Below are positions 9,601-13,666 of a stretch of 13,666 nucleotides of DNA, in pieces; within the stretch, counting starts at the first letter, position 1, and every line of letters begins with the position of its first letter. The notes under the pieces were generated by a model, which saw only the letters and a list, made by a program, of their open reading frames with translations, was not told where the DNA came from and ran no database searches. The stretch is taken from NCBI GenBank assembly GCA_021443045.1, contig JABUUT010000033.1, forward strand, positions 4,077-17,742, written 5' to 3'. This stretch comes from Fibrobacteraceae bacterium (GTDB taxonomy: Bacteria > Fibrobacterota > Fibrobacteria > Fibrobacterales > Fibrobacteraceae). Both the position numbers and the translations under genes were made by a program.

Positions 9601-11971
9601 TTGGATTCAGGATTTTGAAATCAGCAAAAAACAACTTTTTGAGTGTGTCGGCTGTAAGGCTTCTGTTGCTGTGATTGCGCGCGATAAAGGGCATAATTTT
9701 GATAAGGTGGTAAAACAAAGTGAAAAAATTTACCCATATCCGAATAGTCTAGTTCTTTGGTATCCAATGGTTGAGGGTACTGGGAGTACTGCTTACGAAC
9801 TTATGACGAAAGAGAATCTTTATCCTATGAATATGTCCCTTTCTAGTGTAAGCAACCCTTGGAATGGAAAGTATGGCATCAACTTGTATCAGAAAACAGA
9901 TGCTGCGACAAGTCCATTTAAATTGGAAGTTTTGGATTCGCTGAGACCATTTAGTTTTGAGTTTAATTTCAATGCAGGCCATGGTAAGCCGGAATATGAA
10001 ACTGCTATTTTGAACTTTGTAGGCCGAAATGGATGGACTTTTGGTTTGGGGAAAGAATCACGCTATTTTATCAAAGTTGGTTCTAAATCGTTCTATTTCA
10101 AAACAATGCGGGAACCCAACATACTGACGCATTTGGTTGTTGTGGTTGATGGATATAAGGTTAGCCTATACAGAAACGGAAATTATGTAGAATCCATAAA
10201 GTTAGACAATGAGTTGTTGTATGGTGGCGATGGAAAATTTTCTATTGGTGCCTGTGATGCTAATATGCGTAGCGCTGTAGGTGGAATTTCTAATTTGCGA
10301 TTCTATTCCTCTGCACTTACGGATGAGCAAATAAGAGGAATATTCAATGGTGCCATGAGTGATGAAGTTGTCAATATTGCTACAGTTCGTGCTGTAACAT
10401 TGACCGATAGAGATGGGTTGATCGTTGACCAATCTTGTTCTGCACCGGGAATGTCGTATCTTCGTCAAAATTCCAATGACAATTCTGGTTATATGACGTG
10501 GTTTGCCGATGTAAACTCCGACAACTATAGCTTCTATGTTTTCCATCGTAATTATATGTCAGAAGAATCCTTGGTAAGGATAACTGTAAATGGAATAGAC
10601 GTTGGTACGCATAAGCTAGAGTCCACGGGCGCTTGGAAAAGTGAAAAAATTAAGGGGCTGAATCTCAGTTTGAAGTCTGGTATTAACGAAATTAGCGTTC
10701 GGCCATCTGGTAATCTTGGAATTGTAGCATTTGCCTTGGCTAGCGCTAGTGCCAATATTGACGAAAATCAAATTGGGTATGAAGCGACTTCCTGGGTTAA
10801 TCCTGAACCGAAGGCGAACGTATTTATGAGATATGAGGCTATAGAAGACAAAAAGTGGGCTCAGATGCGCTTTGATCTTCGTAACATGACCTCGCTCAGT
10901 TTGGAAAATGCAAGAATCCGTTACTACTATAAAGGCGAAGGTGATAATGTTAATGCAGTTTCTTTCTTCCCTAGTGCTCCATTGAAAGTTGTCAATGATG
11001 CGGGTTCCGTTTATTATGCGGAATTCACTTTGACAGAGGCTATTAAGGCTAATGGTACGGCTTACGATGGTCAAGGACCTTTGCTCGCTTTACATCGCTT
11101 GGAATCACCGAATAATTTTTTCCCTTATTGGAATTTGACAGATGATCCTAGTTATCAGGCAGAGGCTTTGAAAGGCTATGTTAAGATGAATGGCGTTGCT
11201 TTGCTAGGTGAAGACGGAAATTTGCTTAATGAGTTTGTGTGCTATGATGAGGATGGCCCGCTACAAAAGATGAAGGCTAATGTCCGCGTAATGGCGATGG
11301 ACAATGAAAACGGTTCCAAACAATCTAGCAGTATTGCTATGTATGTGGAAAATCTTGGTCATGTTGCTGTGAATGGATTTGAGGTCCGTTATTATTTTAG
11401 GGATAAAGTAGAATCTCAGGTTGATATTTATAGTAACCAATTTGCTGAAAATCGTAAAGTGGGTGCTGGTGGTGATTTGTATTATGTTTCCTTTATTTAT
11501 GACATTACCTTGAATTATGGAGACAAGTCCGACTTTGGAAGCGGAGTCCAGTTTGCGATACATCATGAAAATTATACAGAAGATTTTATCGTTTCAGATG
11601 ACCCTTCCCATTATGGGCTTAAATCTAGCGAATTTGTTGAAGCGGATTCTATAGTTGTTTTGGACCATTTGGGTAATTTGCTTTGGGGAAGTGTGCCACA
11701 ACCAAGTTTTACTTCTGAATACGAGACAAAGAATTCTTATGCAGATCTTGTGCATCGAGAAGGTGACGAAATTATCGCGAATATAGAGGAAAATGGTTAT
11801 TACGTTCTTGAAATTGTAAATGCCGCTGGTATTCCACAAAAGACTTTGTATAAGGGAACATGGGAAGAAGGTGAACATTCTGTAGTTGTGGATGTACAAG
11901 AATGTAAGAACAACAGCTATGTTGTTCTGCGAAGGGATTCTGAAATTTTATCATGGACAATGTTGAATTAA
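614..11971 (+). CDS. Giant secreted multidomain surface protein (3785 aa)
   Basis: The ATG at 614 is chosen because it gives a clean signal peptide (M-R-K-F followed by a hydrophobic stretch, cleavage near residue 18 or 19). The frame stays open upstream to a TTG at 575, but that would add 13 residues with no basic n-region. Domain map by residue: degenerate alpha/beta hydrolase about 25-325; mainly helical segment about 325-620; beta-sandwich/Ig-like units marked by D-x-T/I-x-P linkers near 966, 1103 and 1231; FlgD-like Ig domain 1759-1835 with W-D-G at 1798-1800; about 1840-2685 unrecognised; ZU5-like 2690-2825; Ig-like from 2936; LamG 3044-3247; CBM6/35-like about 3260-3380; CBM3-like about 3397-3545 and 3553-3695; sorting-type tail 3728-3785. 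No transmembrane anchor was seen after the signal peptide, so the product is probably exported and held at the cell surface. The likely role is binding or adhesion to polysaccharide rather than catalysis; this is inference. No frameshift or internal stop interrupts it. It lies 13 bases before the lipoprotein gene. Confidence 0.85.
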   Translation: MRKFVLISVLMLASLALGSIVEPNPSKIFIMLDASDMCLSTSNFTWENLNVKKNLSNGDDSYVYCYSYSMAKTPSEAVDELFVGNNSVFNKATNNWYANTTNAKVVSLRKSGKKLDDIKKTNPDLVPFKFVIVSEGVAGLAVREYIQSSRYKGEIENVLFFNTPHEGTGFADQVLLNGSKDLYKLKSVSDYTKFIPLVLTAYLVGGVGQMQEILISLVKEAVIGIAQDPGCAANVVNSILDKSKNYKSSMLYLAQDADFNDDVYKETLKRSNLEKTAKENIGNLQLLNVMPKMNSFVHPDYNIVYSYGLPTLGNGRRTLADFANQQKNHISKEKLESAFKTAVADAAKEYGIPTSEDEIKKIAGDALNGIASSELKDIAGKLSTAYGEYGGDVIGYAKDISTLSKLKYNKENIAGSIWAIVSTLSKYLPDEYKNELFSTFIDEYSTDISQLVSDVKEVSEKLKAGKSMLAASLSNYSLNFFDDGTFEVPSYSALGKNVQAFKEASVGRIGYSLNDYVKKNSANYKDIKEYLDLVEDVGELENLRKDIDVGLTAGCLIANALTPAAEKACKAAQFATNIALISDMNLKMKETIKNMGNLEQTKYVALKKAVDKNEHTEKFLDYRNNEYIVSYSDMEKMLFNNPHVSIATVVNETEGGTKKIIPLVFSKSTGNIDIDSYESLKAWLNSGEKPLALYDLDKLEEVNSKQDIRAFTFKNVNYVNGHRNVHYYSYKPIYTMGTIEEFRFQIDDFQPEWLNSIKIDFNTKVQFIFEHPNENDWNVYVGVNDKYKYNEKLKENPVKENGLFIFRPNDYAEKAGIGLSGGVEEDGPNIVNVFVTNRIGQKSHHKFTFFWQATDPLIEENWPKSYATISKLDTVRAYVNNLGYPFTVTKSTLSLEGLDGKIKVDNIPVAVSPKGSESFHLTAILCDALKGMRVVDGEYLINWNIEIQPEGSEPQNQYLTTIVYLDTTQPKFTLDVPTKAISLNKSNGTIGVIDSLDDKYLRGLRSFLVQRKTGDVVNLLHKSHSAESSYLVRWNGGDVNWNGLADLYVQAYDFANPNSHVTNLLSGVSRDSAKSSWNTVLDAKGDFIDGINGNTVCKTVLVDNIAPQLMNENVSYRSKHVELPSFNKKLNGSKTVLNSMDTLLISFDIDEDLLQRSSTDVLVDIVLEDEVNEYKKIYTSSFSVTSSTKRFEYVEPEANRIKDGVYSLSVVLTDEAGNVSTKKIDGEIRVDRTAPAISSIALGGVAFKKLQDLEPAKAFVNQINDDVRNRSDLTCHTKIVVNGEMAEWNEIKTLETDSKNGRKSVYTFDYKKFVDDSKDGFWHVYLGCFDDAGNFSKNVNFFGMGKRYPQIMYPNDDVNELLHGQVLIRGFAPNPIVDGNDNLGEIEITWKKLGDDDSKWTQNGITNLVYDLKTSTSDRDLAIWNVENFNAGEYVIKLSVRGCKEKGCEWVSTEKEVYIDDFGELPSYKPEIQIDYPMHHVAGKDQSIYIELKNAPDTTDWLVKAFIEAPSASNADVYVRALETTIDPMSVCPYTKAPASGEKGLFVWKEKDSAGEEFWNVQWIGPAEGVVIDSSTMKRLFPQLKLDYTVADVVFDSKSTTSSTSDKILSYTVESIKVGDFVSPAYNAIKTWDLDGSDVKIRFKATSGFIVDASSVNGKFEKVFNIDINKYKAEIVWNGLINKVYPSGELVKINVIAYDKKNPSIIVSKSKTWNLSFDATEIEISDNSLKNYYIVFLEQSDGNVPFATASYGFQFGLKGRSAYVTVEIQDETGKCIKTLMDNSFVLAGSSDKANSLSWDGSTENGFAATKVGNYRVHVSAKDEKGKEVASKDYPFRLDIAGNVLEASKDDSKNGTPAVLIMDEAVKGPRDVWRYTGRPDYLLKADVNAQVLKEEDRSFTYHWNVDNGTQYPYVYKKNRPSLGIHRKRNEFEVAIVTLLATQGYDLSWAPRCAVSNNQKIYTATLNRKKFTYGADNIFEKALKMENSHDIIGYDNRDKKEYEILLKVWVFPAKDFDLLSGKFEHKKDDGSYWTKNHVSKGCNIRIYDHAMGDCEIPEFIEQSYTDWDQVALWTHTEIFQKSSGDVTYGQNFLNYSCKPGSKDGIYTCGSFKEVTASNKKDEDLEVHKNMLKLELSPTDRNEGYSRGNYSSSCSNGGSDTNLGVNLKLSVNEEYWNPATWGYNNLANRYVRFDPTNSTLYGSGYLSKVSKDHHYDGNVWGKKDVSEGITVFETMSLPMENRVENPLLFSEEIDRSPTSHSKSLYKWRFFTDVEVNGVNYVATAAAGTNSKTFMSTSQKGEEEYSIFEGYNTLPLDIEFRVAPAVKIGDAVSSNMNAIISSLKEVEYPYEGKNKISAPEGYVSYGENSFVSHIHKGWNEWNDADWDDFIASDENGFIRNPLTDSKYEIGLTGKTVENVVKNHKDRNKLDKNTYVEGADKIKWNGTSERWEYGFSYDNFDQDSHLNKGPTGDRTLTISPSSWKSTCKEGKCVVYNSGISETNTLSYIFSKDHVPLTGNSLNHKVSFENFVNQNEAYSVLLTPWAHVKKVENEEIYKRSMDVDPVLKKHEYFAVQYVDKNGDCNFEVSRTGKEDFLEREDEVVTLRGQVPGDNVDWTLSYVNNGVCYGIESGTQKQSYKDNPYQFLAYKNVNELQGNTSFFLTYKGTGGATYYRQLDVHMGELIKANEPGRATSMYGNVSVVFPMGAWENDVDVTVRTIDNDLLFETFDGLAPVGPIVEVLPSHEFPKGCYPTVSMTIPVKSLKDANLSPADVKLYKPDYAQKKLVSLETLVSTYYDEYMDPCDISKKECAYVQLTATTPTFSTFLLIDPKEASKVELKVPELEDVDTLSCEEMKRDVIWMGTDNGWLAYPYPCKGKSNYLLQLSTTDNIAVEHQGASAEPIIWNVRNSDLQVLDTSYNSMAIYYGLDGRVIQKIGPVVKLDSMAPEINEVDVSVVDVGDKKKIHVEAEITEIGSGLEPITMEVFFAGNMLESRTIPEDGIWIQDFEISKKQLFECVGCKASVAVIARDKGHNFDKVVKQSEKIYPYPNSLVLWYPMVEGTGSTAYELMTKENLYPMNMSLSSVSNPWNGKYGINLYQKTDAATSPFKLEVLDSLRPFSFEFNFNAGHGKPEYETAILNFVGRNGWTFGLGKESRYFIKVGSKSFYFKTMREPNILTHLVVVVDGYKVSLYRNGNYVESIKLDNELLYGGDGKFSIGACDANMRSAVGGISNLRFYSSALTDEQIRGIFNGAMSDEVVNIATVRAVTLTDRDGLIVDQSCSAPGMSYLRQNSNDNSGYMTWFADVNSDNYSFYVFHRNYMSEESLVRITVNGIDVGTHKLESTGAWKSEKIKGLNLSLKSGINEISVRPSGNLGIVAFALASASANIDENQIGYEATSWVNPEPKANVFMRYEAIEDKKWAQMRFDLRNMTSLSLENARIRYYYKGEGDNVNAVSFFPSAPLKVVNDAGSVYYAEFTLTEAIKANGTAYDGQGPLLALHRLESPNNFFPYWNLTDDPSYQAEALKGYVKMNGVALLGEDGNLLNEFVCYDEDGPLQKMKANVRVMAMDNENGSKQSSSIAMYVENLGHVAVNGFEVRYYFRDKVESQVDIYSNQFAENRKVGAGGDLYYVSFIYDITLNYGDKSDFGSGVQFAIHHENYTEDFIVSDDPSHYGLKSSEFVEADSIVVLDHLGNLLWGSVPQPSFTSEYETKNSYADLVHREGDEIIANIEENGYYVLEIVNAAGIPQKTLYKGTWEEGEHSVVVDVQECKNNSYVVLRRDSEILSWTMLN
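689..1590 (+). other. Degenerate alpha/beta-hydrolase (lipase-like) region of the giant protein
   Basis: Residues 26-37 (S-K-I-F-I-M-L-D-A-S-D-M) sit where lipases of the PGAP1/triacylglycerol-lipase type have a strand followed by His-Gly. Residues 131-145 (F-V-I-V-S-E-G-V-A-G-L-A-V-R-E) align with the nucleophile elbow G-H-S-M-G-G-L-V-A-R, and residues 162-168 read N-T-P-H-E-G-T, a family hallmark. Gly136 stands in place of the nucleophilic Ser, and the His-Gly pair is Leu-Asp/Asp-Ala. The fold appears kept but catalysis should be lost. Alignment is by eye. Confidence 0.6.
8681..9088 (+). other. ZU5-like domain of the giant protein
   Basis: Residues 2690-2825 follow the pattern of bacterial ZU5-like domains. 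A strand leads into V-F-P-M-G-A-W (like P-x-G-A-L), then V-D-V-T-V-R-T-I-D, then P-V-G-P-I-V-E-V-L-P and a F-P...P-T-V-S-M-T-I-P strand. The closing T-P-T-F-S-T-F-L-L-I (Phe2817 to Phe2820) resembles the usual F-S-x-F/Y end. Such domains often act as structural or self-processing modules in large surface proteins; the function here is not shown. Confidence 0.5.
9743..10354 (+). other. LamG / concanavalin A-like jelly-roll domain of the giant protein
   Basis: Residues 3044-3247 start N-S-L-V-L-W-Y-P-M-V-E-G-T-G-S-T, continue through L-R-P-F-S-F-E-F-N-F and L-T-H-L-V-V-V-V-D-G-Y-K-V-S-L-Y-R-N-G, and end G-G-I-S-N-L-R-F-Y-S-S-A-L-T-D-E-Q-I. This is the standard order of the LamG-like jelly roll, including the final strand and the helix with A-L-T-D-E-Q-I. 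Such domains bind glycans or proteins. Confidence 0.75.
10392..11706 (+). other. Carbohydrate-binding-like block: CBM6/35-like plus two CBM3-like domains
   Basis: About 3260-3380 has the CBM6/35 pattern: Y-S-F-Y-V-F-H-R-N, then V-R-I-T-V-N-G-I-D-V-G, then K-S-G-I-N-E-I-S-V-R. Two related units follow. Each has a strand with R-Y-Y-Y/F (Arg3436 and Arg3592), then Y-Y-A-E-F or Y-Y-V-S-F, then a Q-G-P-L-L-A-L-H or G-V-Q-F-A-I-H strand, then D-D-P-S-Y or D-D-P-S-H. This is the order found in CBM3 modules. The second ends L-L-W-G-S-V-P (Trp3691 to Pro3695), like the V-W-G-x-E-P end of many CBM3 domains; the first lacks that end. Binding to cellulose is plausible but unproven. Confidence 0.55.
11795..11968 (+). 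other. C-terminal sorting-type segment of the giant protein
   Basis: The last 58 residues read G-Y-Y-V-L-E-I-V-N-A-A-G, then a turn with W-E-E-G-E-H-S-V-V-V-D-V, then S-Y-V-V-L-R-R and a final short strand. This is the layout of type IX secretion C-terminal domains (V-x-I-x-n-x-x-G ... G-x-H/N ... Y-V-V-x-R ...). A role in export across the outer membrane is inferred from this pattern and from reports of type IX components in Fibrobacteres. No secretion gene is in the window. Confidence 0.45.
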
Positions 11972-11984
11972 AAATGGAGCGAAA

Positions 11985-12626
11985 ATGAATACTAAGATTT
12001 TATGGGGAGTATTTGCATGCTTAATGGCCTTGCTGTTGGCTTGTTCAGACGAATCCTCCAGTTTCAACGCCACGGATGTTTGCCCTACGGATGGTTATAA
12101 TGCCTACGGGGAACCTAACCGGGGAACTTTCATAGACGAGCGTGACGGTCAGGAGTACATGTATACAACTATTGGCGATCAGGTATGGATGGCGCAAAGT
12201 TTGAATTACGATTTCCCCGAAGCTGTTTGCTATGATAGCTTGCCTGAAAATTGTGAAAAGTATGGCAAAATGTACTGGGGCATGGATATCGATAGCCTGT
12301 GCCCAGCAGGATGGCGATTGCCATCAATTAACGATGTTGAAGAGCTGATGAAATCCATCAACGACAAGCATGAAGTCTTGTTGGCGGGTAGTTGGCGAAA
12401 TATGAATTCAACGAAGATAAATGAGTGTGGTATGTCAATTTATAGTGCAGGAGAAAATAGTAGATCAGAAAATTTGAACATGGGCAGGAGGGTGTCATTT
12501 TGGTTAGATGATTTACAAGAGTCACCTCTTGACAGATCGTACTTTTATGAAGATGGGTATAAAATTTCAACGTATGCAGCTTATCCAGAAACCACGAAAA
12601 AGTATGTTCGCTGTGTAAAGGAGTAA
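11985..12626 (+). CDS. FISUMP-domain lipoprotein (213 aa)
   Basis: The start is fixed by GGAG (11976-11979) five bases before the ATG. The N-terminus is a lipoprotein signal with lipobox L-L-A-C, so Cys20 should be lipidated. The mature part is almost entirely one Fibrobacter succinogenes major paralogous domain. It has G-T-F-I-D-E-R-D-G-Q-E-Y (47-58), I-G-D-Q-V-W-M-A-Q-S-L-N-Y (63-75), C-Y-D-S...N-C-E-K-Y-G (82-94), the core C-P-A-G-W-R-L-P (106-113) and the end Y-V-R-C-V-K-E (207-213). Several paired Cys suggest disulfides in an exported protein. The domain is very common in Fibrobacter and its role is not established; C-type-lectin-like binding is often suspected. The gene follows the giant protein by 13 bases and precedes the next gene by 5, so it is probably co-transcribed. 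A small surface lipoprotein beside a giant secreted protein suggests a partner or anchor; this is inference. Confidence 0.9.
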   Translation: MNTKILWGVFACLMALLLACSDESSSFNATDVCPTDGYNAYGEPNRGTFIDERDGQEYMYTTIGDQVWMAQSLNYDFPEAVCYDSLPENCEKYGKMYWGMDIDSLCPAGWRLPSINDVEELMKSINDKHEVLLAGSWRNMNSTKINECGMSIYSAGENSRSENLNMGRRVSFWLDDLQESPLDRSYFYEDGYKISTYAAYPETTKKYVRCVKE

Positions 12627-12631
12627 AACAC

Positions 12632-13270
12632 ATGTATAAAAAAATGTTTTTTTTATTTTGTTTTGTTTTTTCTCAGTCTTTTGCTTTGACTTTGGAACAA
12701 GTAAAGTCTAGCCTTAAGGAAAATTTTATACCCAAGGATTCTGCTGAATTACAATTACGTGTGACTGTTAAAACAGTGGCTTCAACTAGTTTAACTGATA
12801 TGCATATTGTCAATAAGGGCCCCAATAAATCCTATATGGAAATTAGGAGCTCCCTTTTGAACCAACGTAGCATTATCAATGGCGATAGAATGAAGATAAT
12901 TGATCTTGCTACTAGAGAATATAAAATAATTGCTTATAATGGTGAAGTGCTTAAGGACTATTCATATGGAGATTTTAACCCTCTAGATTCAGGGAAATGG
13001 AGTGCACCCAAATATGTTTCACAGGAATGGTACCTTATTGAGGGGGAAGCCGGGTCTTTATATTATAATAGCAAATATAAGCGCGTTGAAAAAATTCATG
13101 CTATCAAAAATAATGCAGATGTATTGACTACGTTTGAGTATGATGCTAATAATAAACTAAGAAAGATGATTGTTTCTGTAGAAGTCAATGGAAAAGAAAC
13201 CACTGTTATCACAGAAATATTTAAAATGCGAAATTCTAAAGATTTCCCTGATAGACTATTTGAATTTTAA
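12632..13270 (+). CDS. Exported LolA/LolB-fold-like protein (212 aa)
   Basis: A strong ribosome site AAGGAG (12618-12623, inside the end of the lipoprotein gene) sits eight bases before the ATG, which fixes the start. A signal peptide (M-Y-K-K, hydrophobic run, S-F-A at 16-18) has no lipobox, so the protein should be free in the periplasm. The mature part, about 194 residues, has the LolA-type pattern. An opening L-T-L-E-Q-V-K-S-S-L helix is followed by alternating beta strands, with N-G-D-R-M-K-I-I-D-L-A-T-R-E-Y-K-I (83-99) resembling the 'G-x-x-M-x-x-x-D' hairpin. The end F-P-D-R-L-F-E-F is typical of this fold. Sequence identity to true LolA is not obvious, and the fold call rests on pattern and length. 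A related outer-membrane lipoprotein-sorting protein family is the alternative. Its place behind a lipoprotein gene suits a carrier role; this is inference. No terminator with a T-tract was seen directly after it. Confidence 0.6.
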   Translation: MYKKMFFLFCFVFSQSFALTLEQVKSSLKENFIPKDSAELQLRVTVKTVASTSLTDMHIVNKGPNKSYMEIRSSLLNQRSIINGDRMKIIDLATREYKIIAYNGEVLKDYSYGDFNPLDSGKWSAPKYVSQEWYLIEGEAGSLYYNSKYKRVEKIHAIKNNADVLTTFEYDANNKLRKMIVSVEVNGKETTVITEIFKMRNSKDFPDRLFEF

Positions 13271-13380
13271 AGATTTCTTTAATTATCAGATAATAGTTGC
13301 GCCTGTTTATGATTTGATTTATGCTGATAAAAAAGATAGAGATAAAAAAGTAGTAGATGGAAAATAATCATTTGCGTTAG
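13271..13380 (+). other. AT-rich intergenic tail after the operon
   Basis: No gene is supported here. A frame shifted by +1 relative to the gene before it stays open across the stop to TAA 13365-13367 and reads protein-like (Q-I-I-V-A-P-V-Y-D-L-I-Y-A-D-K-K), but it has no start codon of its own. A small AT-only palindrome ATTAT-CAG-ATAAT is at 13283-13295. A 10-base direct repeat GATAAAAAAG occurs at 13326 and 13341. No intrinsic terminator was seen, so transcription may run on into the GC-rich element. Confidence 0.3.
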
Positions 13381-13403
13381 GGATAGTGACCTTGTGAGTC
13401 GAA

Positions 13404-13426
13404 ACCGTCAAGCGTAAGCTGACGGT
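13404..13426. repeat. Perfect 7-bp inverted repeat (hairpin)
   Basis: ACCGTCA (13404-13410) and TGACGGT (13420-13426) flank the loop AGCGTAAGC. There is no T-tract on either side, so it is not a classical terminator. It opens the GC-rich palindromic block that follows. Confidence 0.55.
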
Positions 13427-13440
13427 GAAGGCGAAAGCGA

Positions 13441-13600
13441 GGGCGTTGTCCGAGCGGTCATTATAGGGCGGAGACTTGCGGGCGGTTCTTACGTGCGGTT
13501 CCTGGGTGCGAGGCTCCGTTTTAGTAGGTTGGTTGCGAGCGAAGCGATGTCAAGCAACCACTAAAATATAGCCCGACCCGCCGCTAGGCGGGGAACGCCC
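13441..13600. repeat. GC-rich palindromic intergenic element (REP-like)
   Basis: The stretch is bounded by GGGCGTT (13441-13447) and AACGCCC (13594-13600), which are exact inverted copies. Inside lie a long interrupted palindrome, TTTTAGT + GGTTGC (13519-13536) against GCAACC + ACTAAAA (13554-13566), and a hairpin CCCGCC-GCTA-GGCGGG (13577-13592). GCGGTTC occurs twice (13482 and 13495). From 13441 to 13500, 37 of 60 bases are G or C, in contrast to the operon. No open frame on either strand looks real. From memory, the end 'GTCGGGCTAT ... GGGCGTT' with a variable hairpin between resembles a palindromic unit common in Bacteroidota/Fibrobacterota intergenic DNA; this was not checked. Confidence 0.4.
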
Positions 13601-13631
13601 AAAAACAAAGACCAAGGCGGAACTTCTGGAC

Positions 13632-13666
13632 ATGATGAAGACTCCGTCCAGCGAACGCCACTTCCA
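13632..13666 (+). CDS. Possible start of a downstream gene (truncated by the window edge)
   Basis: The frame from ATG 13632 reads M-M-K-T-P-S-S-E-R-H-F and runs off the edge. Codons are GC-rich, as in the fragment at the left edge. The same frame is open upstream to a stop at 13569-13571 and reads T-K-A-E-L-L-D just before the ATG, which also looks coding, yet no start codon is found there. The only ribosome-site-like bases are AAGG at 13614 and GG at 13619-13620, both somewhat far away. It may be a true gene start or a remnant. The product is unknown. Confidence 0.3.
   Translation, partial: MMKTPSSERHF

Noticed and set aside
13326..13350. Repeat GATAAAAAAG x2 as the start of a CRISPR or tandem array
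   Set aside because: There are only two short AT-rich copies 15 bases apart and no further units. They read as ordinary low-complexity sequence.
213..13566. Shared TTTAGTGG between the left spacer and the right palindrome as a pair of attachment sites
   Set aside because: Eight bases shared over this distance is within chance, and the match does not extend.

Overview
The window looks like chromosomal DNA from a Fibrobacter-type bacterium. The strongest evidence is the lipoprotein gene at 11985-12626, which carries the FISUMP domain (Fibrobacter succinogenes major paralogous domain) with its lipid-attachment Cys, its C-P-A-G-W-R-L-P core and its R-C-V-K end. The neighbouring giant secreted protein, with LamG-, CBM6- and CBM3-like modules and a sorting-type C-terminus, suits a surface-attached, polysaccharide-associated lifestyle. 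Species cannot be fixed from this sequence.

Layout. Bases 1-104 are the GC-rich 3' end of an upstream gene. Bases 105-362 hold no convincing gene. They contain four consecutive inverted repeats and a decayed second copy of the upstream gene's 3' end, and an intrinsic terminator follows at 363-399. Bases 400-613 are an AT-rich presumed promoter region with an 8-bp palindrome at 463-486. Bases 614-13270 hold three co-directional genes separated by 13 and 5 bases, which look like one operon. They are a 3785-residue secreted mosaic protein, a 213-residue FISUMP lipoprotein, and a 212-residue exported protein that resembles the LolA/LolB fold. Bases 13271-13380 are an AT-rich gap. Bases 13381-13610 are a GC-rich palindromic intergenic element. 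A reading frame of 11 whole codons at the extreme end may be the start of another gene.

The giant protein is the main object of interest. Its N-terminus keeps the outline of a PGAP1/triacylglycerol-lipase-like alpha/beta hydrolase (a strand followed by an N-T-P-H-E-G-T motif), but the nucleophilic Ser is Gly and the His-Gly oxyanion motif is gone, so it looks like a pseudoenzyme. After it come a helical segment, several Ig-like and FlgD-like beta domains, about 850 residues with no recognised domain, a ZU5-like domain, LamG, a CBM6/35-like domain, two CBM3-like domains and a C-terminal segment resembling a type IX sorting domain.

Working model (inference): the operon encodes a very large cell-surface binding protein, a small outer-membrane lipoprotein that may partner it, and a periplasmic protein of the lipoprotein-carrier fold that may help deliver one or both. 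Base composition is clearly lower in G+C than both flanks. That fits either acquisition by transfer or relaxed composition in fast-evolving surface genes.
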